DNA of 64,000 nt from Pictodentalium vernedei. Taxonomy: Eukaryota; Mollusca; Scaphopoda; Dentaliida; Dentaliidae. The notes beneath the pieces are model-generated. The model was not told where the DNA came from. It made no database searches and was given only the letters and a program-made list of their open reading frames with translations. The position numbers and the translations under genes were made by a program. Where the stretch lies: the NCBI GenBank assembly GCA_031216915.1, contig CM062295.1, positions 178,822,927-178,886,926 on the forward strand, in the 5' to 3' direction. Below, piece after piece: positions 32,319 through 43,800 of the stretch (position 1 is the first letter of the stretch; the number at the start of each line of letters is the position of its first letter).

Positions 32319-33890
32319 TGGAATAGTGGGAGTAATTTTATTTTTTTCTATAATTGCTTCTTCTCAAAGGAATTGATTGTTCAATAATCAAACTTGCAGA
32401 GTAATAAAACTGGCAAAAAAGAGCTGTGACACAGGCTGACAATATGCATAGCTTCCAGACATTGTTGTTCAAAAGATAATATCACAGCATTGCAATAATA
32501 ATTGTGGAACTTACTCCAGATACAATGTCAATATACATACAATAAATCTTCTTTTTTGGTGATCCAAGTTGCTAAGAGCCATAATTTGCCAATAAAGTGC
32601 AAAGCAAGACTGCTGTACTCTATACACAAATTCAAGTTATTGTTGTGCAATATGTAAAATATCAAGGCAATGCAAAAAACCTTAAACTACTTCTGGATAC
32701 AAAGTCAGGATATAATAATTCAATGATCTGAGTTGCAGTAGATCAAAACTGGCAAAAAAGGTGCATATTGACACGACCTTATGATATTCACAAGCCAGCT
32801 CTGAGGACCCTCATTTTATACATTGTTATGGGGTGTTCGTTTACCCATATTTCATGGACTTTGCACCAAATTACAATTGATGAAAAGTGATGTCCTTTTA
32901 CTCACAAAGATATACAGATATCTTTTGTGCTCCAGTTACAGATATTCCAATCAAAGAGTATTCATTTCACCTTGAAGACATCAAGATATTACCACAATTA
33001 GTGGAACAACTCAGCATAATCATAAAACTACAGGTGTGGTGTGTGTGTTCACTCATAATTATTTTCTAAACAAACATACATAATGGTCTTCGAAAAGTTA
33101 TCAAAAATTCAGTCAAATCAAGTCTTGATTACGAAACATTTCTTGCACTGATACAATGAAAATGAATGTTTATAGAATCAATAGGCTGGAATATTTCAGT
33201 TAGTCAGAAAAGCGAACTGTCTGTTTGCTTTTCTGACCAAATGAAATGTTCCAAATGAGTGAATCTAAACACAGGCGATGAACTATGTAAGGGCTAGACT
33301 GGTTCCAAGCCATAACAACATCAAATTTCTTGCAGAATTTGACTTGGGACTGGATAAACAGGTTTATGCCATTGTTGCTCAATAAGATAAATACCAGAGT
33401 GAAAACAGCTCTGAGACTAGCTGCAGATGGAATGTCAGTATACATCAATTCAATAATAAAAGTTGCAAGGGGCCATAACTGTCACAACAGATAACATGAC
33501 CAAACGATATGCCCAACTTCCAGCTATTCTTGTTCCATAAATAAAATATCAGAGCAATGTGATTAAAATTGTGAGAAAAGTTGTGGATACAAAATCAGTG
33601 ATGAAAACTGAGAACAGTTATGGATACAAAGTCAGTATATAGACTAAGTTGCAAAGCACCATAACCAGCAAATAAAGGCATGTAGTAGCATGGTGTAATG
33701 ATATGCTCACGTTCGAGAAATTTTTGTTCCATATATATAATATAAGAGTGATGCAATAAGAACTGTGCAACAAGTTGTGTATACAAACTTAGTATAAATT
33801 ATTTGAATGATTGGAATTGCAAAGGGTCATAACTGACAAAAAGTATGAATTGCAAAATGGCCTACAGATACGTGCAAGTTCATGGTGGAT
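32319..33890 (+). repeat. degenerate tandem array of about 150-bp units
   Basis: Repeats of AAGGGCCATAACTGGCAAAA, CCAGCTATTCTTGTTC, ATATCAGAGCAATGCAATAA and TGTGGATACAAAGTCAGTATA. Around eight units can be followed; 32780-33240 breaks the array and holds a coding-like stretch. One more unit is at 35090-35290. A hairpin lies at 33199-33240. Confidence 0.65.
32902..33031 (+). CDS. unrecognised coding-like stretch, possible exon or captured fragment
   Basis: About 43 codons read S-Q-R-Y-T-D-I-F-C-A-P-V-T-D-I-P-I, continue with a charged helix-like part (H-L-E-D-I-K-I-L-P-Q-L-V-E-Q) and reach a possible donor CAG|GTGTGG; the bases before it (CCTTTTACTCACAAAG) could be an acceptor. Composition is protein-like and unlike the tandem units around it. 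No family is recognised. It is on the strand opposite to the ZDHHC-like gene, so it would be a nested gene, a captured exon or a pseudogene. Confidence 0.35.
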
Positions 33891-33891
33891 A

Positions 33892-34293
33892 CCTATTGTT
33901 TTTGAGTGGATATCATAATTATTTTATGAGTGACTAGAAGTTGGAAAAAAAATTAGCAACAAGCAACCACAGGTTACAAGATGAAAATTTAAATTTCACC
34001 TGATAGTTGCAAATTAACCCTTTACCCAACGCAGACGATATCCAATTTATTATTTTAAATATCATTTTTTAAAATTTTTCAAAAGATGTCAACAAAACCA
34101 TATCATGTGACCCCTCATTGGAACGAGCTCGACGAGCTCGTTCCAACGAGGGGTCACATGATATGGTTTTGTTGAAAATGTTTGAAATATAATATTTTTT
34201 CAACTGCTGAATTTGCATATTACACGGGTGGATGCGGGCGATTCGTCAGGTAAAGGGCTAAATGATTGTGACAACCACTCAAAAAACCATAGG
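33892..34293. mobile_element. P1 element, split by a T1 MITE
   Basis: Ends CCTATTGTTTTTGAGTGGAT and ACCACTCAAAAAACCATAGG are the diverged P1 inverted repeats seen at 7847-7970. A T1 element occupies 34014-34261. Without it about 154 bp remain. Confidence 0.6.
34014..34261. mobile_element. T1 hairpin MITE, well preserved
   Basis: TTAACCCTTTACCCAACGCAG at the left, GTCAGGTAAAGGGCTAA at the right, with an almost perfect central stem and the join GAGCTCGACGAGCTC. Confidence 0.85.
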
Positions 34294-34608
34294 GATTCTT
34301 TCTATTGAATGCATTGCCTATTCTAAAACAATCTTTATGTTTTTTTATCTAAACATATTTTTATTTGCCATTAAAAAAATGCAAATGGGAATTGAAAGAC
34401 AAGTGCTTTCCGCTTAGCACACCTTTCATTCCCTTAGTACACCTTTCATTTCCCTACATTTTAATCCCATATTAATGCAAAGTAATTGCTGCGAAAGCAA
34501 CAAACATTTCAGTTTAAAAGCCCTCAGTGGATAGCCAAGAAACTGCATTCAGTGATAAAATTACTTGTACAAAAACAAAATAGTTCCCTCTCTTTTCAGT
34601 GAAAGATC
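34294..34608. other. no recognised feature
   Basis: AT-rich intron-like sequence containing one short duplication (CACCTTTCATTCCC twice at 34421-34452). Confidence 0.5.
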
Positions 34609-34620
34609 AACAGAAACATT

Positions 34621-34846
34621 GTTTTGTTTGTTTGTTGGTGGTTAACGTCACATATTTATGCACCATGGCTAATCGTGACACAACATGGAGATGAAGTCAA
34701 GTTTAGTTAATCGTTGATCTACATGTTGCCCATTTTAGAGGACTTTCACCCCAAGCATTGGTGACTGGGTCCTATTTTACTAGTAAAGCGGAACTGGTTT
34801 ACCACAGTAAACAAGTGCTGCTTACTTCCCGGGGTTCCCACGGGGA
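34621..34846 (-). mobile_element. S1-type SINE with 12-bp target duplication
   Basis: The best-preserved S1 copy: tail TATGTGACGTTAACCACCAA, head CCCCGTGGGAACCCCGGGAA, and flanking aacagaaacatt at 34609-34620 and 34847-34858. Confidence 0.88.
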
Positions 34847-34858
34847 AACAGAAACATT

Positions 34859-35327
34859 AATGGAGATTAATTTAATAGCACAAATAATAAAAACAACAAC
34901 TTTTTCACCATGAGACATCTCTCATTTTCAGTTTATTTCGTATTTGTTGATACTATTTTCACTGTGATTCACCGGTTTACCCACAGTGACAAACACAATT
35001 TTCAAATAATACAATAATATGTCTTGTGTCAGTCAATGAATAATATGACTATATTTTTGCTGTTTCCTTACATTTTTAGCAGAAGCATATAAAATATTTT
35101 GATTATCTAAGTTGCAAAGGGCCATAATTCACAAAAATCATGTGTAACAATGTAGCCAAATGATGAGAGTAAATTCAATACATTATTGTTCTGTATATAA
35201 AAATATCAGACCAATGCAATAAAAACTGAGACTAGTTGTGGATACAAAGTCAGTATACAATATTTCATTGATCTTAATTGTTAATGCCCATAACTGGCAA
35301 AATCAAAAGAATAATATAGATACTTAC
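34859..35327. repeat. intron sequence with one array unit
   Basis: 35090-35290 carries one unit of the array seen at 32319-33890 (GGGCCATAATTCACAAAA ... GTTGTGGATACAAAGTCAG). The remainder is not recognised. Confidence 0.5.
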
Positions 35328-35453
35328 ATAAATACATGTGGAATGTGAACAAGTGAATAATAAGAGCACTTGTGATGACAGCTAGTAATCCTGTTATAGA
35401 TACTAATGCTAACCATCCTTCTTCTAATACTTCTTGGTGGAATATATGGAATA
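35328..35453 (-). CDS. ZDHHC1/11-like exon: fourth membrane span
   Basis: A 126-nt exon with acceptor TACATTTCTTTCAG and perfect donor GTAAGTA. It begins with the last two bases of a codon and ends with the first of the next (phase 1 on both sides). It encodes 41 residues: F-H-I-F-H-Q-E-V-L-E-E-G-W, then a hydrophobic span ending L-F-T-F-H-M-Y-L, which matches the F-H-I-Y-L that closes the last membrane span of ZDHHC1 and ZDHHC11. It joins in frame to 46067-46090 before and 16075-16190 after. A T1 MITE starts 27 bases upstream of its acceptor. Confidence 0.78.
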
Positions 35454-35480
35454 CTGAAAGAAATGTACAGGAACTTATCA

Positions 35481-38400
35481 TTAACCCTTTTCCTAATATA
35501 GTGGCCAAAAATGGCTAGGAAACTGACCAAAATAAGCCTACCACAGCTTAAAATATCTTACAAATGTCTCAATAAAACCATACAAATATGGATATCATTA
35601 GAACCGGCTCATTGAGCTGGTTCTTATGATATCCATATTTGTATGGTTTTATTGAAAAATTGTGAGATTTTTTAGCGAAAAATGTGAAATTTAATTTATT
35701 TTTTTAAAACAAGAGGCCCCACGTGGCCTTAAATTGCTCACCTGACAAAGTGGTTCAAAGAAGTATTTTGGATCACATCCAGCTCGTCATGGTTCATCAA
35801 CACCACAGAGGAATGACATCATGAAATTAAATTCAGGTGTCCATGTCAGATAATCATTATAATAGCATAGGTCTTGCCAACTAGATCCAATTCTCCCAGC
35901 TATAGATAAGCATTTCCAAATTTCCAAGCGTTGTTACGCCACTGCAGTTTGAAAGCCATAACTGATGAAACAAGGGTCTCAATTTGAACAAACTTGAATC
36001 TGACCCCTGGCCTCCCCCCCCCCTCCCCCAGAGATGTTGTATACCAAACTTGAATCATTCTGACTGGTGAATCTGAAGGAGAAGATTTTTAAAGAACAGT
36101 CCTCATATTGCACTAAGTTAAAATTCGGGCTCCCATGGGAAGCCCAAATATGAACCCAGGAATTCAATTTGAACAAACTTGAATCTGGTGCCCCTAGATA
36201 AGTTGTATACCAAATATGGAAGAATTCTGACTGGTGGATCTGAAGAATAAGATTTTTATGGAATAGACCTGATATTGCACTAAGTTGAAATTCAGGCTCC
36301 CACAGGGAGCTCAATTATGAACCCAGGGACTCGATTTGAACAAACTTGAATCTGACCTCCCTAGAGATGTTGTAAACCAAATATGAAATGATTCTGACTG
36401 GCGGATCTGAAGAAGAAGATTTTTAAAGCATATTCCACATATTGCACTAAGTTAAAATTCGGGCTCCCATAGGGAGCCCAAATATTGACCCAGGGATTCG
36501 ATTTGAAGAAATTTGAATCTGACCCCCCAGAGAGATGTTATATACAAAATATGAAAAGATTCTGACTGGTGGATCTGAAGAAGAAGATTTTTAAAGAAAA
36601 TTCCACATATTGCACTAAGTTAAAATTTGGGCTCCCATAGGGAGGCCAAATATTAACCCAGGGATTCAATTTGAACAAACTTGAATCTGACCTCCCTAGA
36701 GATGTTGTATGCCAAATACAAAATGATTCTGACTGGGGGATCTGAAGAGGAAGATCTTTAAAGAATAATCCTCATACTGCACGAAGTTAAAATTTGGGCT
36801 CCCACAGGAAGCCTAAATATGAACCCAGGGACTCGATTTGAACTAACTTGAATCTGAGCTCCCTAAAGATGTTATATACTGAATATGAAATGATTCTGGT
36901 TGGGGGATCTGAAGAAGAAGATTTGTAAAGAATAATCCTCATATTGCACTAAGTTAAAATTCAGGCTCCCACAGGGAGCCCAAATATAAACCCAGAAACT
37001 CGATTTGAACAAACAGGAATCTGGTACACCTAGATAAGTTGTATACCACATATGGAAGAATTCTGACTGGTGGATCTGAAGAAGAAGATTTTTAAAGAAT
37101 AGACCTAATATTGCACTAAGTTGAAATTCGGGCTCCCACAGGGAGCTCAAATATGAACCCAGGGACTCGAATTGAACAAACTTAAATCTGACCTCTCTAG
37201 AGATGTTGTATACCATATATGAAAGGACTCTGCCTAGTGAAGAAGAAGATTTTTGAAGAATAATCCTCATATTGCACTAAGCTAAAATTTGGGCTCCCTA
37301 TGAACCCAGGGAATCGCTTTGAACAAACTTGAATCTGACCTCCCTAGAGATGTTGTATACCAAATATGAAAGAATTCTGCCTGGTTGATCCGAAGAAGAA
37401 GATTTTTAAAGAATAATCCCCATATTGCACTAACTTAAAATTCGGGCTCCCATAGGGAGCCCAAATATGAACCCAGGGACACAATTTGAACAAACTTGAA
37501 TCTGAACCCCCTAGAGATGTTGTATACCAAATATGAAAGAATTTTGCCTGGTGGATCTGAAGAAGAAGATTTTTAAAAAATAATCCTCATATTGCACCAA
37601 GTTAAAATTCACGCTCCCATAGGAAGCCCAAATATGAACCCAGGGACTCGATTTGAACAAATGTGAATCTGACCCCCATAGAGATGTTGTATACCAAATA
37701 TGAAAGAATTCTGCCTGGTTGATCTGAAGAAGAAGATTTTTAAAGAATAATCCTCATATTGCACTATGTTAAAATTCGGGCTCTCATAGGGAGCCCAAAT
37801 ATGAACCCAGGGGCTCGATTTGAACAAACTTGAATCTGACTCCCCTATTGATGTTGTATACCAAGTATGAAAGGATTCTGACCGGTGAATCTGAAAAAGA
37901 AGATTCTTTAATGTTTTTCCCATTGCCTACAGTGTTAAATAGTGCTGATTCAGCACTTTTTCAAAGTCTCGAAACCTTACCCTATGATAAAACCGATAGC
38001 AATTTTTTTTTACCAATCTTTTCTGTTGGTCCTAAGGAAGCTTTACACCAAATAAAAATTCTCAGTGCCGTGCAGTTTTGGAGATATGGGCGTTTTAAAT
38101 TTTTTATATTTTTAGCTCCTGCGGTTCCCATGGGGCTGCAGGAAAATTTTTTTTGCATAAATCAAGTACTTATGACCCAATAAGCCCTCACATAAAATTT
38201 GGTTCAAATCGGCCTCTCGGTTCAGAAAATAGAAATTTAGGGCGGGGCCAAAATTTGTGCCCCTCCCATAACAACGCCAAATATTATCCCTCGAACTTCT
38301 CTTGAACAAATCTGAGTCTACACCTCAAAAGGAAGCTGCATACCATATATCAAGTGTCTGCTACTGCTGGTTCTTGAGAAGAAGATTTTCAAAGATTTTG

Positions 38401-38640
38401 GTGCCCCTTGGGGGCGTAGCCCCACCCAGGAGGAGGGGCAACTTCATTTGAACAAATCTGAATTGGCATTAGGTAATAAATATTTAGTCAACATTTGAAT
38501 AAAATTGGGCTAGTGATTTAGGAGGAGAAGTCGATAATGTAAAGTTAACGCCGGACGGACGACGGACGGATCACGATCAGTAAAGCTCCCGCTGAGCTTC
38601 GCTCAGGTGAGCTAAAAAGCTGTGTTAGGTAAAGGGTTAA
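35481..38640. mobile_element. T1-like MITE split by a 2.9-kb HL-A element
   Basis: TTAACCCTTTTCCTAATATA at the left and TGTTAGGTAAAGGGTTAA at the right. The inner stem (ATACAAATATGGATATCA and complement) differs from the main T1 type, so this is a subfamily. Without the HL-A insertion it is 251 bp, the expected length. Confidence 0.8.
35710..38618 (+). mobile_element. HL-A Helentron-like element, 2.9 kb
   Basis: Starts CAAGAGGCCCCACGTGGCCTT (hairpin) and TTGCTCACCTGA, ends CTCAGGTGAGCTAAAAA, inserted in an A-run of the T1-like element. The body has about ten units of 150-175 bp (GAACCCAGGGACTCGATTTG, GATGTTGTATACCAAATATG, TCTGAAGAAGAAGATTTTT). Downstream is a unique segment (CAGTGCCGTGCAGTTTTGGA at about 38065) and a GCCGGACGGACGACGGACGG tail. 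No coding frame. Confidence 0.75.
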
Positions 38641-38736
38641 TGAAATAGCTATGTTGAGTAATTTTGAAAAGTTGGCACAACATTTCTTGTTAAGCAACCA
38701 TACAAAAATAATATTAATTTCCGAAGAATATATCAC

Positions 38737-38982
38737 TTAACTCTTAACCCGCTAAGTATTTTTAAGATATTTTTCATCAAATCTAGTCACGGCTGATGTG
38801 TATCAGCCATGACTAGATTTGGTGAAAAATTCATTTAAATTTAACTTAAGAAATCATTGGTGAACAAATCTATTCAATTTACAGGGAAAATTTGATTACA
38901 TGTGCCAAATTATACTTATTAATTGGCAAGAGAAATTCTGTCCTTGGACCGGAAAATCTGCCAGCAGCATGAAAGATATTAA
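38737..38982. mobile_element. T2 hairpin MITE, TTAA at both ends
   Basis: TTAA 38737-38740 and 38979-38982; stem AAATCTAGTCACGGCTGAT / ATCAGCCATGACTAGATTT at about 38779-38821; right part AAATCTGCCAGCAGCATG. Best example of T2. Confidence 0.75.
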
Positions 38983-39105
38983 TTCTCCATACTGCATTTC
39001 ATTGGAATTATGTGAGAATATCCCCTTTTCAAATTTCCTGAGTGCTGCAATTTTGTTGAATAATATGTAATGAAGTTATTTGTGTTTCATTCAACATCAT
39101 TTTCA
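38983..39105. other. no recognised feature
   Basis: Short AT-rich spacer. Confidence 0.4.
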
Positions 39106-39248
39106 GGTCACCTGAGCGAAACTCAAGGGGAGCTTCAGTGATCATTTTCCATGCATCGTCTGTCTGGCTTGAACTTTACATTATCAACTTCTCAATGCAC
39201 TGGACAAAAGTGAACCAAATTCGATATGCATGTTCCTTATCAAATGTT
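39106..39248 (-). mobile_element. HL-A tail fragment
   Basis: Reverse complement of the HL-A 3' end: CACCTGAGCGAAACTCAAGG then a decayed GTCTGTCTGGC and AACTTTACATTATCAACTTC. The rest of the element is absent. Confidence 0.55.
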
Positions 39249-39450
39249 GACATGCAGTATGCTTTCTGTACACTCGTCTTCAACCAATGTTGATCCTGCT
39301 CGAGCTGGGACAGTAAATTGCAGAGTCTGTCAGTTAATTACCATTTCTTAGTGGTTCTCCCAGGGTATTCCATTTTTTCCATCCATATTATGCAATAAAT
39401 ATGACCCTGGCTGTTGAAAATGATATTACACCCAAATAAACAAACAAACA
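39249..39450 (+). mobile_element. S2-type SINE fragment, decayed
   Basis: Holds CTTCAACCAATGTTGATCCTG, TGGTTCTCCCAGGGTATTCC and an end AATATGACCCTGGCTGTTG..CAAATAAACAAAC, matching the body and tail of the S2 copy that follows. No tRNA head. Confidence 0.55.
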
Positions 39451-39501
39451 TAAAAATGTACACATTTACATTCTATTTACAAAATATATCGATGAAAAGG
39501 G

Positions 39502-39856
39502 GGCGCGGTGGCTCAGTTGGTAGAGGTGCAGGCTGCAAGCCGAGAGGTCCTCGGTTCGAATCCCACCTGCGGCAACCGCGTTGTGTCCTTGGGCAAGACA
39601 CTTCACCCCGATTGCCTACATGGGGGCATGATGACGCTGTGTACTGCGGCATACTGCACATCGATGGTGCGCATGTCTTCAACCAATCTAACCCTGCCTG
39701 TGCTGCGGTGCAGAGTTCAGAGTTACGATGTTGGAGAGCTGACAGCTGCTCGTCGTTGCTCGGTGGTTCTCTCCGGGTACTCCGGCTTCCTCCACCCATA
39801 AAACTGTCACGGTCATGATTAGCCATTGTGCATAAGTATGTGACCTTAAACACCAA

Positions 39857-39899
<43 letters not shown>

Positions 39900-39900
39900 A
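39502..39900 (+). mobile_element. S2 tRNA-derived SINE with 15-bp target duplication
   Basis: Full-length: tRNA-like head with GGTGGCTCAGTTGGTAGAGG (A box) and GGTTCGAATCCC (B box), TTGGGCAAGACACTTCACCC, body, and the tail GTGACCTTAAACACC followed by about 15 AAAT units. Flanked by tatcgatgaaaaggg at 39487-39501 and 39901-39915. The long pure tail and perfect duplication point to a recent insertion. Confidence 0.92.
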
Positions 39901-40246
39901 TATCGATGAAAAGGGAGGTGATCCTTAGCAAAATGTGTGTGATATATGAGTGATCTTTAGTGATTTTATATGAAAAAAAAAACATATTTTTTTTTCCTAT
40001 AAATGTTGACAAAAATTCAGGAGGTTTGCCTCTCAACTAGTTAAGAAATATGGATCAGACACACCCTAATTCACTAACATAAGAAGTATCATCAACCAAA
40101 AGACCCATGTGAATGGTTTTCCAATGTTTGTATAACCAATAATACAGCTCCTATAATTAAGGTAACTGTACAAAATGTTTTCATTTTTTCAGGTAACCTG
40201 TAGATTAAAATAGATGAAATATTCAGGTAATCTGCATATTACATGA

Positions 40247-40600
40247 TTAGGCCTAAAAAGTTAAAAATCTGTTTCTCTGGCCCTCCTGCATGGTCATTTT
40301 GGCTGTCGCATGCTCTCTTTTTATAACCAATACAAACTTAAAAAAATAAAAATTAAATGGTTTGTGTCTGATATTTTACCCAAGTTAATAAAACTGATAA
40401 ATTTGTCTCTTGAGCACAATAAGGCTTTGCAATGCTGAAGCATTGCAAAGCCTTCTTGCATTCCAGGGAAGAAATTCGCCACAACCCACGCCATTCTGTA
40501 GATTATGAGGCCTAAAACATAAAACAAACCAAGAACATGAACTTTTGATGGCAAAGCAATAATTACAAAAATAACAAGACTAACAGTGACCGCATAGTAA
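40247..40600. mobile_element. R1 hairpin element
   Basis: Left end TAGGCCTAAAAAGTTAAAAA and CTGTTTCTCTGGCCC; central stem AAGGCTTTGCAATGCTGAAGC and complement at about 40421-40453; then GAGGCCTAAAACATAAAAC and TTTTGATGGCAAAGCAATAA. A second copy lies inverted at 54945-55313. Confidence 0.6.
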
Positions 40601-40601
40601 T

Positions 40602-40835
40602 GGATGCCTCTGAACTATGACCTTGACCTCAATCCAACAAACAAAAATTTTGTGCGAGGCACAGCGTCTCCCCATAAGCAACATGTATGCCAAGTTTCAA
40701 CAAAATTCAACAAAGCATCTCAAAAGTTATGGAGCGGACACGAAAATCTTCCTGATGGACAGACAGATGGATCAACAGATGGACAGAAATGACAAACACT
40801 ATATGCCCCTGAAAATTTTTTCGGGGGCATAAAAA
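40602..40835 (+). mobile_element. array-element tail with TATGCCCCC hairpin
   Basis: GACCTTGACCTCAATCC, then TATGCCAAGTTTCAACAAAA, a GGACAGACAGATGG run and the terminal stem TATGCCCCTGAAA / TTTCGGGGGCATA at about 40801-40831. Only one body unit is left. Confidence 0.55.
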
Positions 40836-40844
40836 ACAAAATAC

Positions 40845-43800
40845 ACAAGAGGGCCTGAGGGCGCTCACCTGACATGGTAGCCTAAATATCAACCATGGGA
40901 ATTCATTTGAACGAGTTGCATCTTCCCCTCCTAAGAAAAGCTTATACCAAATATCAAAAGATTCTGACCGGTGCATCTGAAGAAAAATATCTTTAAAGAA
41001 TATTCCTCATATTGAACGATGTTATAATTCGGGTTCCCACAGGGAGCCCAAATATGAACCCAGGGATTTGGCTTGAACAAACTTGAATCTCATCCCTCTA
41101 AGGATGCTGCATACCAAATATCAAAAGATTCTGATTGGTGGATCGGAAGAAGATTTTTAAAGAATATTCCTCATATTGCACTAATCTGAACATTTGGGCT
41201 CCCATAGAGAGCCCAAATATGGACCCAGGGATTTGATTTCAACAAACCTATGAATGAACCTTCCAAAGATGTTATATGTGAAATATGAAAGCCTTTGGAG
41301 CAGTGGTATGGGAGAAGATTCTTTAATGTTTTTCCCATTACTCACAGTGTTAAAAAATGATGACTTTTTTCAAAGTCCTGGAAAAGTTCCCTATGATAAA
41401 ACCGATGGCAATTTTTTTTTGATCATTCCTTTCTGCTGTTCCTAAGGAAGCTTCATACGAAATAGAAATTCTCAGTGCCGTGTAGTTTTGGAGATATGGG
41501 AGTTTTAAATTTTTTCGATTTTTAGCTCCTGCAGTTCCCATGGTTTGACAGGAAAAAAATTTTTGACATAAATTAGGTACTTATGACTCAATATATCAAA
41601 TATCAAATTTGGTTCAAATCGGCCTCTCAGTTTGGAAAATAGAAATTTTGGTACAATTCGGGCTTCCCCCACAGGGAGCCCAAATTTGAACCCAGGGACT
41701 TGGCTTTAACAAACTTATATCTCACCCCCCTAAGGATGCTGCACACCAAATATCAAAACATTCCAACTGCTGAATATGAAGAAGAAGATTTTTTAAGAAA
41801 ATTCCTCATTTTGAACTAAGTTACAATTCGAGCTCCCACAGTGAGCCCAAATATGGACCTAGGGACATGGCTTGAACAAACTTGAATCTCACCCCCCTAA
41901 GGATGCTGCATACCAAACATCAAAACATTCCGACTGCTGGATCTGAAGAAGAAGATTTTTAAAGAAAATGCACTAAGTTCAAACTCAGGCTCCTATACTG
42001 AGCCCAAATATGAACCCAGGGGGCCAATTTGAACAAACTTGAATCAGATCCACTCCACAATGTTGCATACCGAATATCAAAATATAATGTTTGCTGGATC
42101 TGGAGAAGAAGATTTTAAAAAAAATTTCCTTGAAATGCACTAAGTTCAAATTCGGTCTCCAATAGTGAGCCCAAATATGAATGCAGGGGGCCGATTTGAA
42201 CACACTTCAATCAGATACACCCCCACAATGCTTCATACCAAATATCAAAAGATTCTGCCTGCTGGATCTTGAGAAGAAGATTTTTAAAGAAATTTGCCTG
42301 AAATGCACTAAGTTCAAATTCAGGCTCTTATACTGAGCCCAAATATGAACCTAGGGGACCGATTTGAACAAACTTGAATCAGATCCACCCCACAATGTTG
42401 CATACCAAATATGAAAAGATTCTGCCTACTGGATCTGGTGAAGAAGATTTTTTAAGAAATTTGCCTGAAGTGCACTAAGTTCGAATTCGGGCTTCTATAG
42501 TAAGCCCAAATATGAATCCAGGGGGCCGATTTGAACTAACTTGTCACACCCAGACCCCAAATTTTCGGTGTAAAAAAAAAAGAATTTTTGTCTTAAAATT
42601 GACCGAAATGCATAAAAAAACAAAAAACTGATTTCCGGATTTTGGTCCAAAGTTTCTAAGTCCAGACCGGGACCCCAAATTTTCAGCCTAAATGTGAACC
42701 CAGGGACTTGGCTTGAACAAACTTGAATCTCAAACCAAATATCAAAAGATTCTTATTGGTAGATCTGAAGAAGAAGATTTCTAAAGAATATTCCTCATCC
42801 TGCACTAATTTGAACATTTGGGCTCCCATAGGGAACCCAAATATGGACCGAGGGATTTGATTTCAACAAATATGTGAATCAATGTTCCAAAGATGTTATA
42901 TGTAAAATGTGAAAGCTTTTGGAGCAGTGGTTTGGAAGCAAACAATTCTTTAATTTTTTCCCATTGCCCACAGTGTTAAAAATGCTGACTCAGCATTTTT
43001 TCAAAGTCCCGAAAAAGTACCGATGACAAAACCGATGGCAAATTTTTTTTACCATTCCTTTCTGTTTGTCCCAAGGAAGTCTCACACCAAATAAAAATTC
43101 TCAGTGCCGTGCAGTTTTGGAGATATGGATGTTTTCTTTTTTTTCTATTTTTGGCTCCTGAGGTTCCCACGGGGCTGCAGGAAAAAATAAATAAATCAAG
43201 TACTTATAACCCAATAATACCTCATATTAAATTTGGTTCAAATTGGCCTCTCGGTTCAAAAATTCTTGCCCCTCTCAGAACAAAGGCAAATATTGCCCGT
43301 CAAACTTCTCTTGAACAAACTTGAGTCTACACCTCAAATGGAAGCTGCATACCAAATATAAAGTCTCTGCTACGGCTGGTTCATGAGAAGATTTTTTAAA
43401 ATGTTGTGCATTTTGGCCCCACTCCCCTACACAATATGAGCAGAAACCCAATTTGAAGAACAAGAGGCCCCAAGGGGCCTGAGATTGCTCACCTGACATG
43501 GTAGCCTAAATATCAACCCAGAGAATTGATTTCAACAAGCTGCATCTGCTCCTCCTAAGAAAAGCTTATACCAAATATCCAAAGATTCCCACAGGGAGCC
43601 CATATATGAACCCAGGGACTTGGCTTTAACAAACTTGAATCTCCCCCCCCCCCCCCCCCCTAAGGATGCTGCACACCAAATATCAATACATTCCGACTGC
43701 TGGATCTGAAGAAGAAGATTTTCAAAGAAAATTCCTCATTTTGAACTAAGTTACAATTCGAGCTCCCACAGTGAGTCCAAATATGCACCTAGGGACATGG

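Noticed and set aside
36872-37923. Frames of 100-130 codons with repeated S-E-F-H-W-Y-T-T motifs
   Set aside because: They are frames across the HL-A tandem units; codons change with each unit and stops recur.
39502-39580. A tRNA gene
   Set aside because: The A and B boxes belong to the head of a SINE with body, tail and target duplication.
39473-40036. A 187-codon minus-strand frame
   Set aside because: It is the antisense of an S2 SINE and its AAAT tail (a run of Tyr/Leu/Phe/Ile codons).
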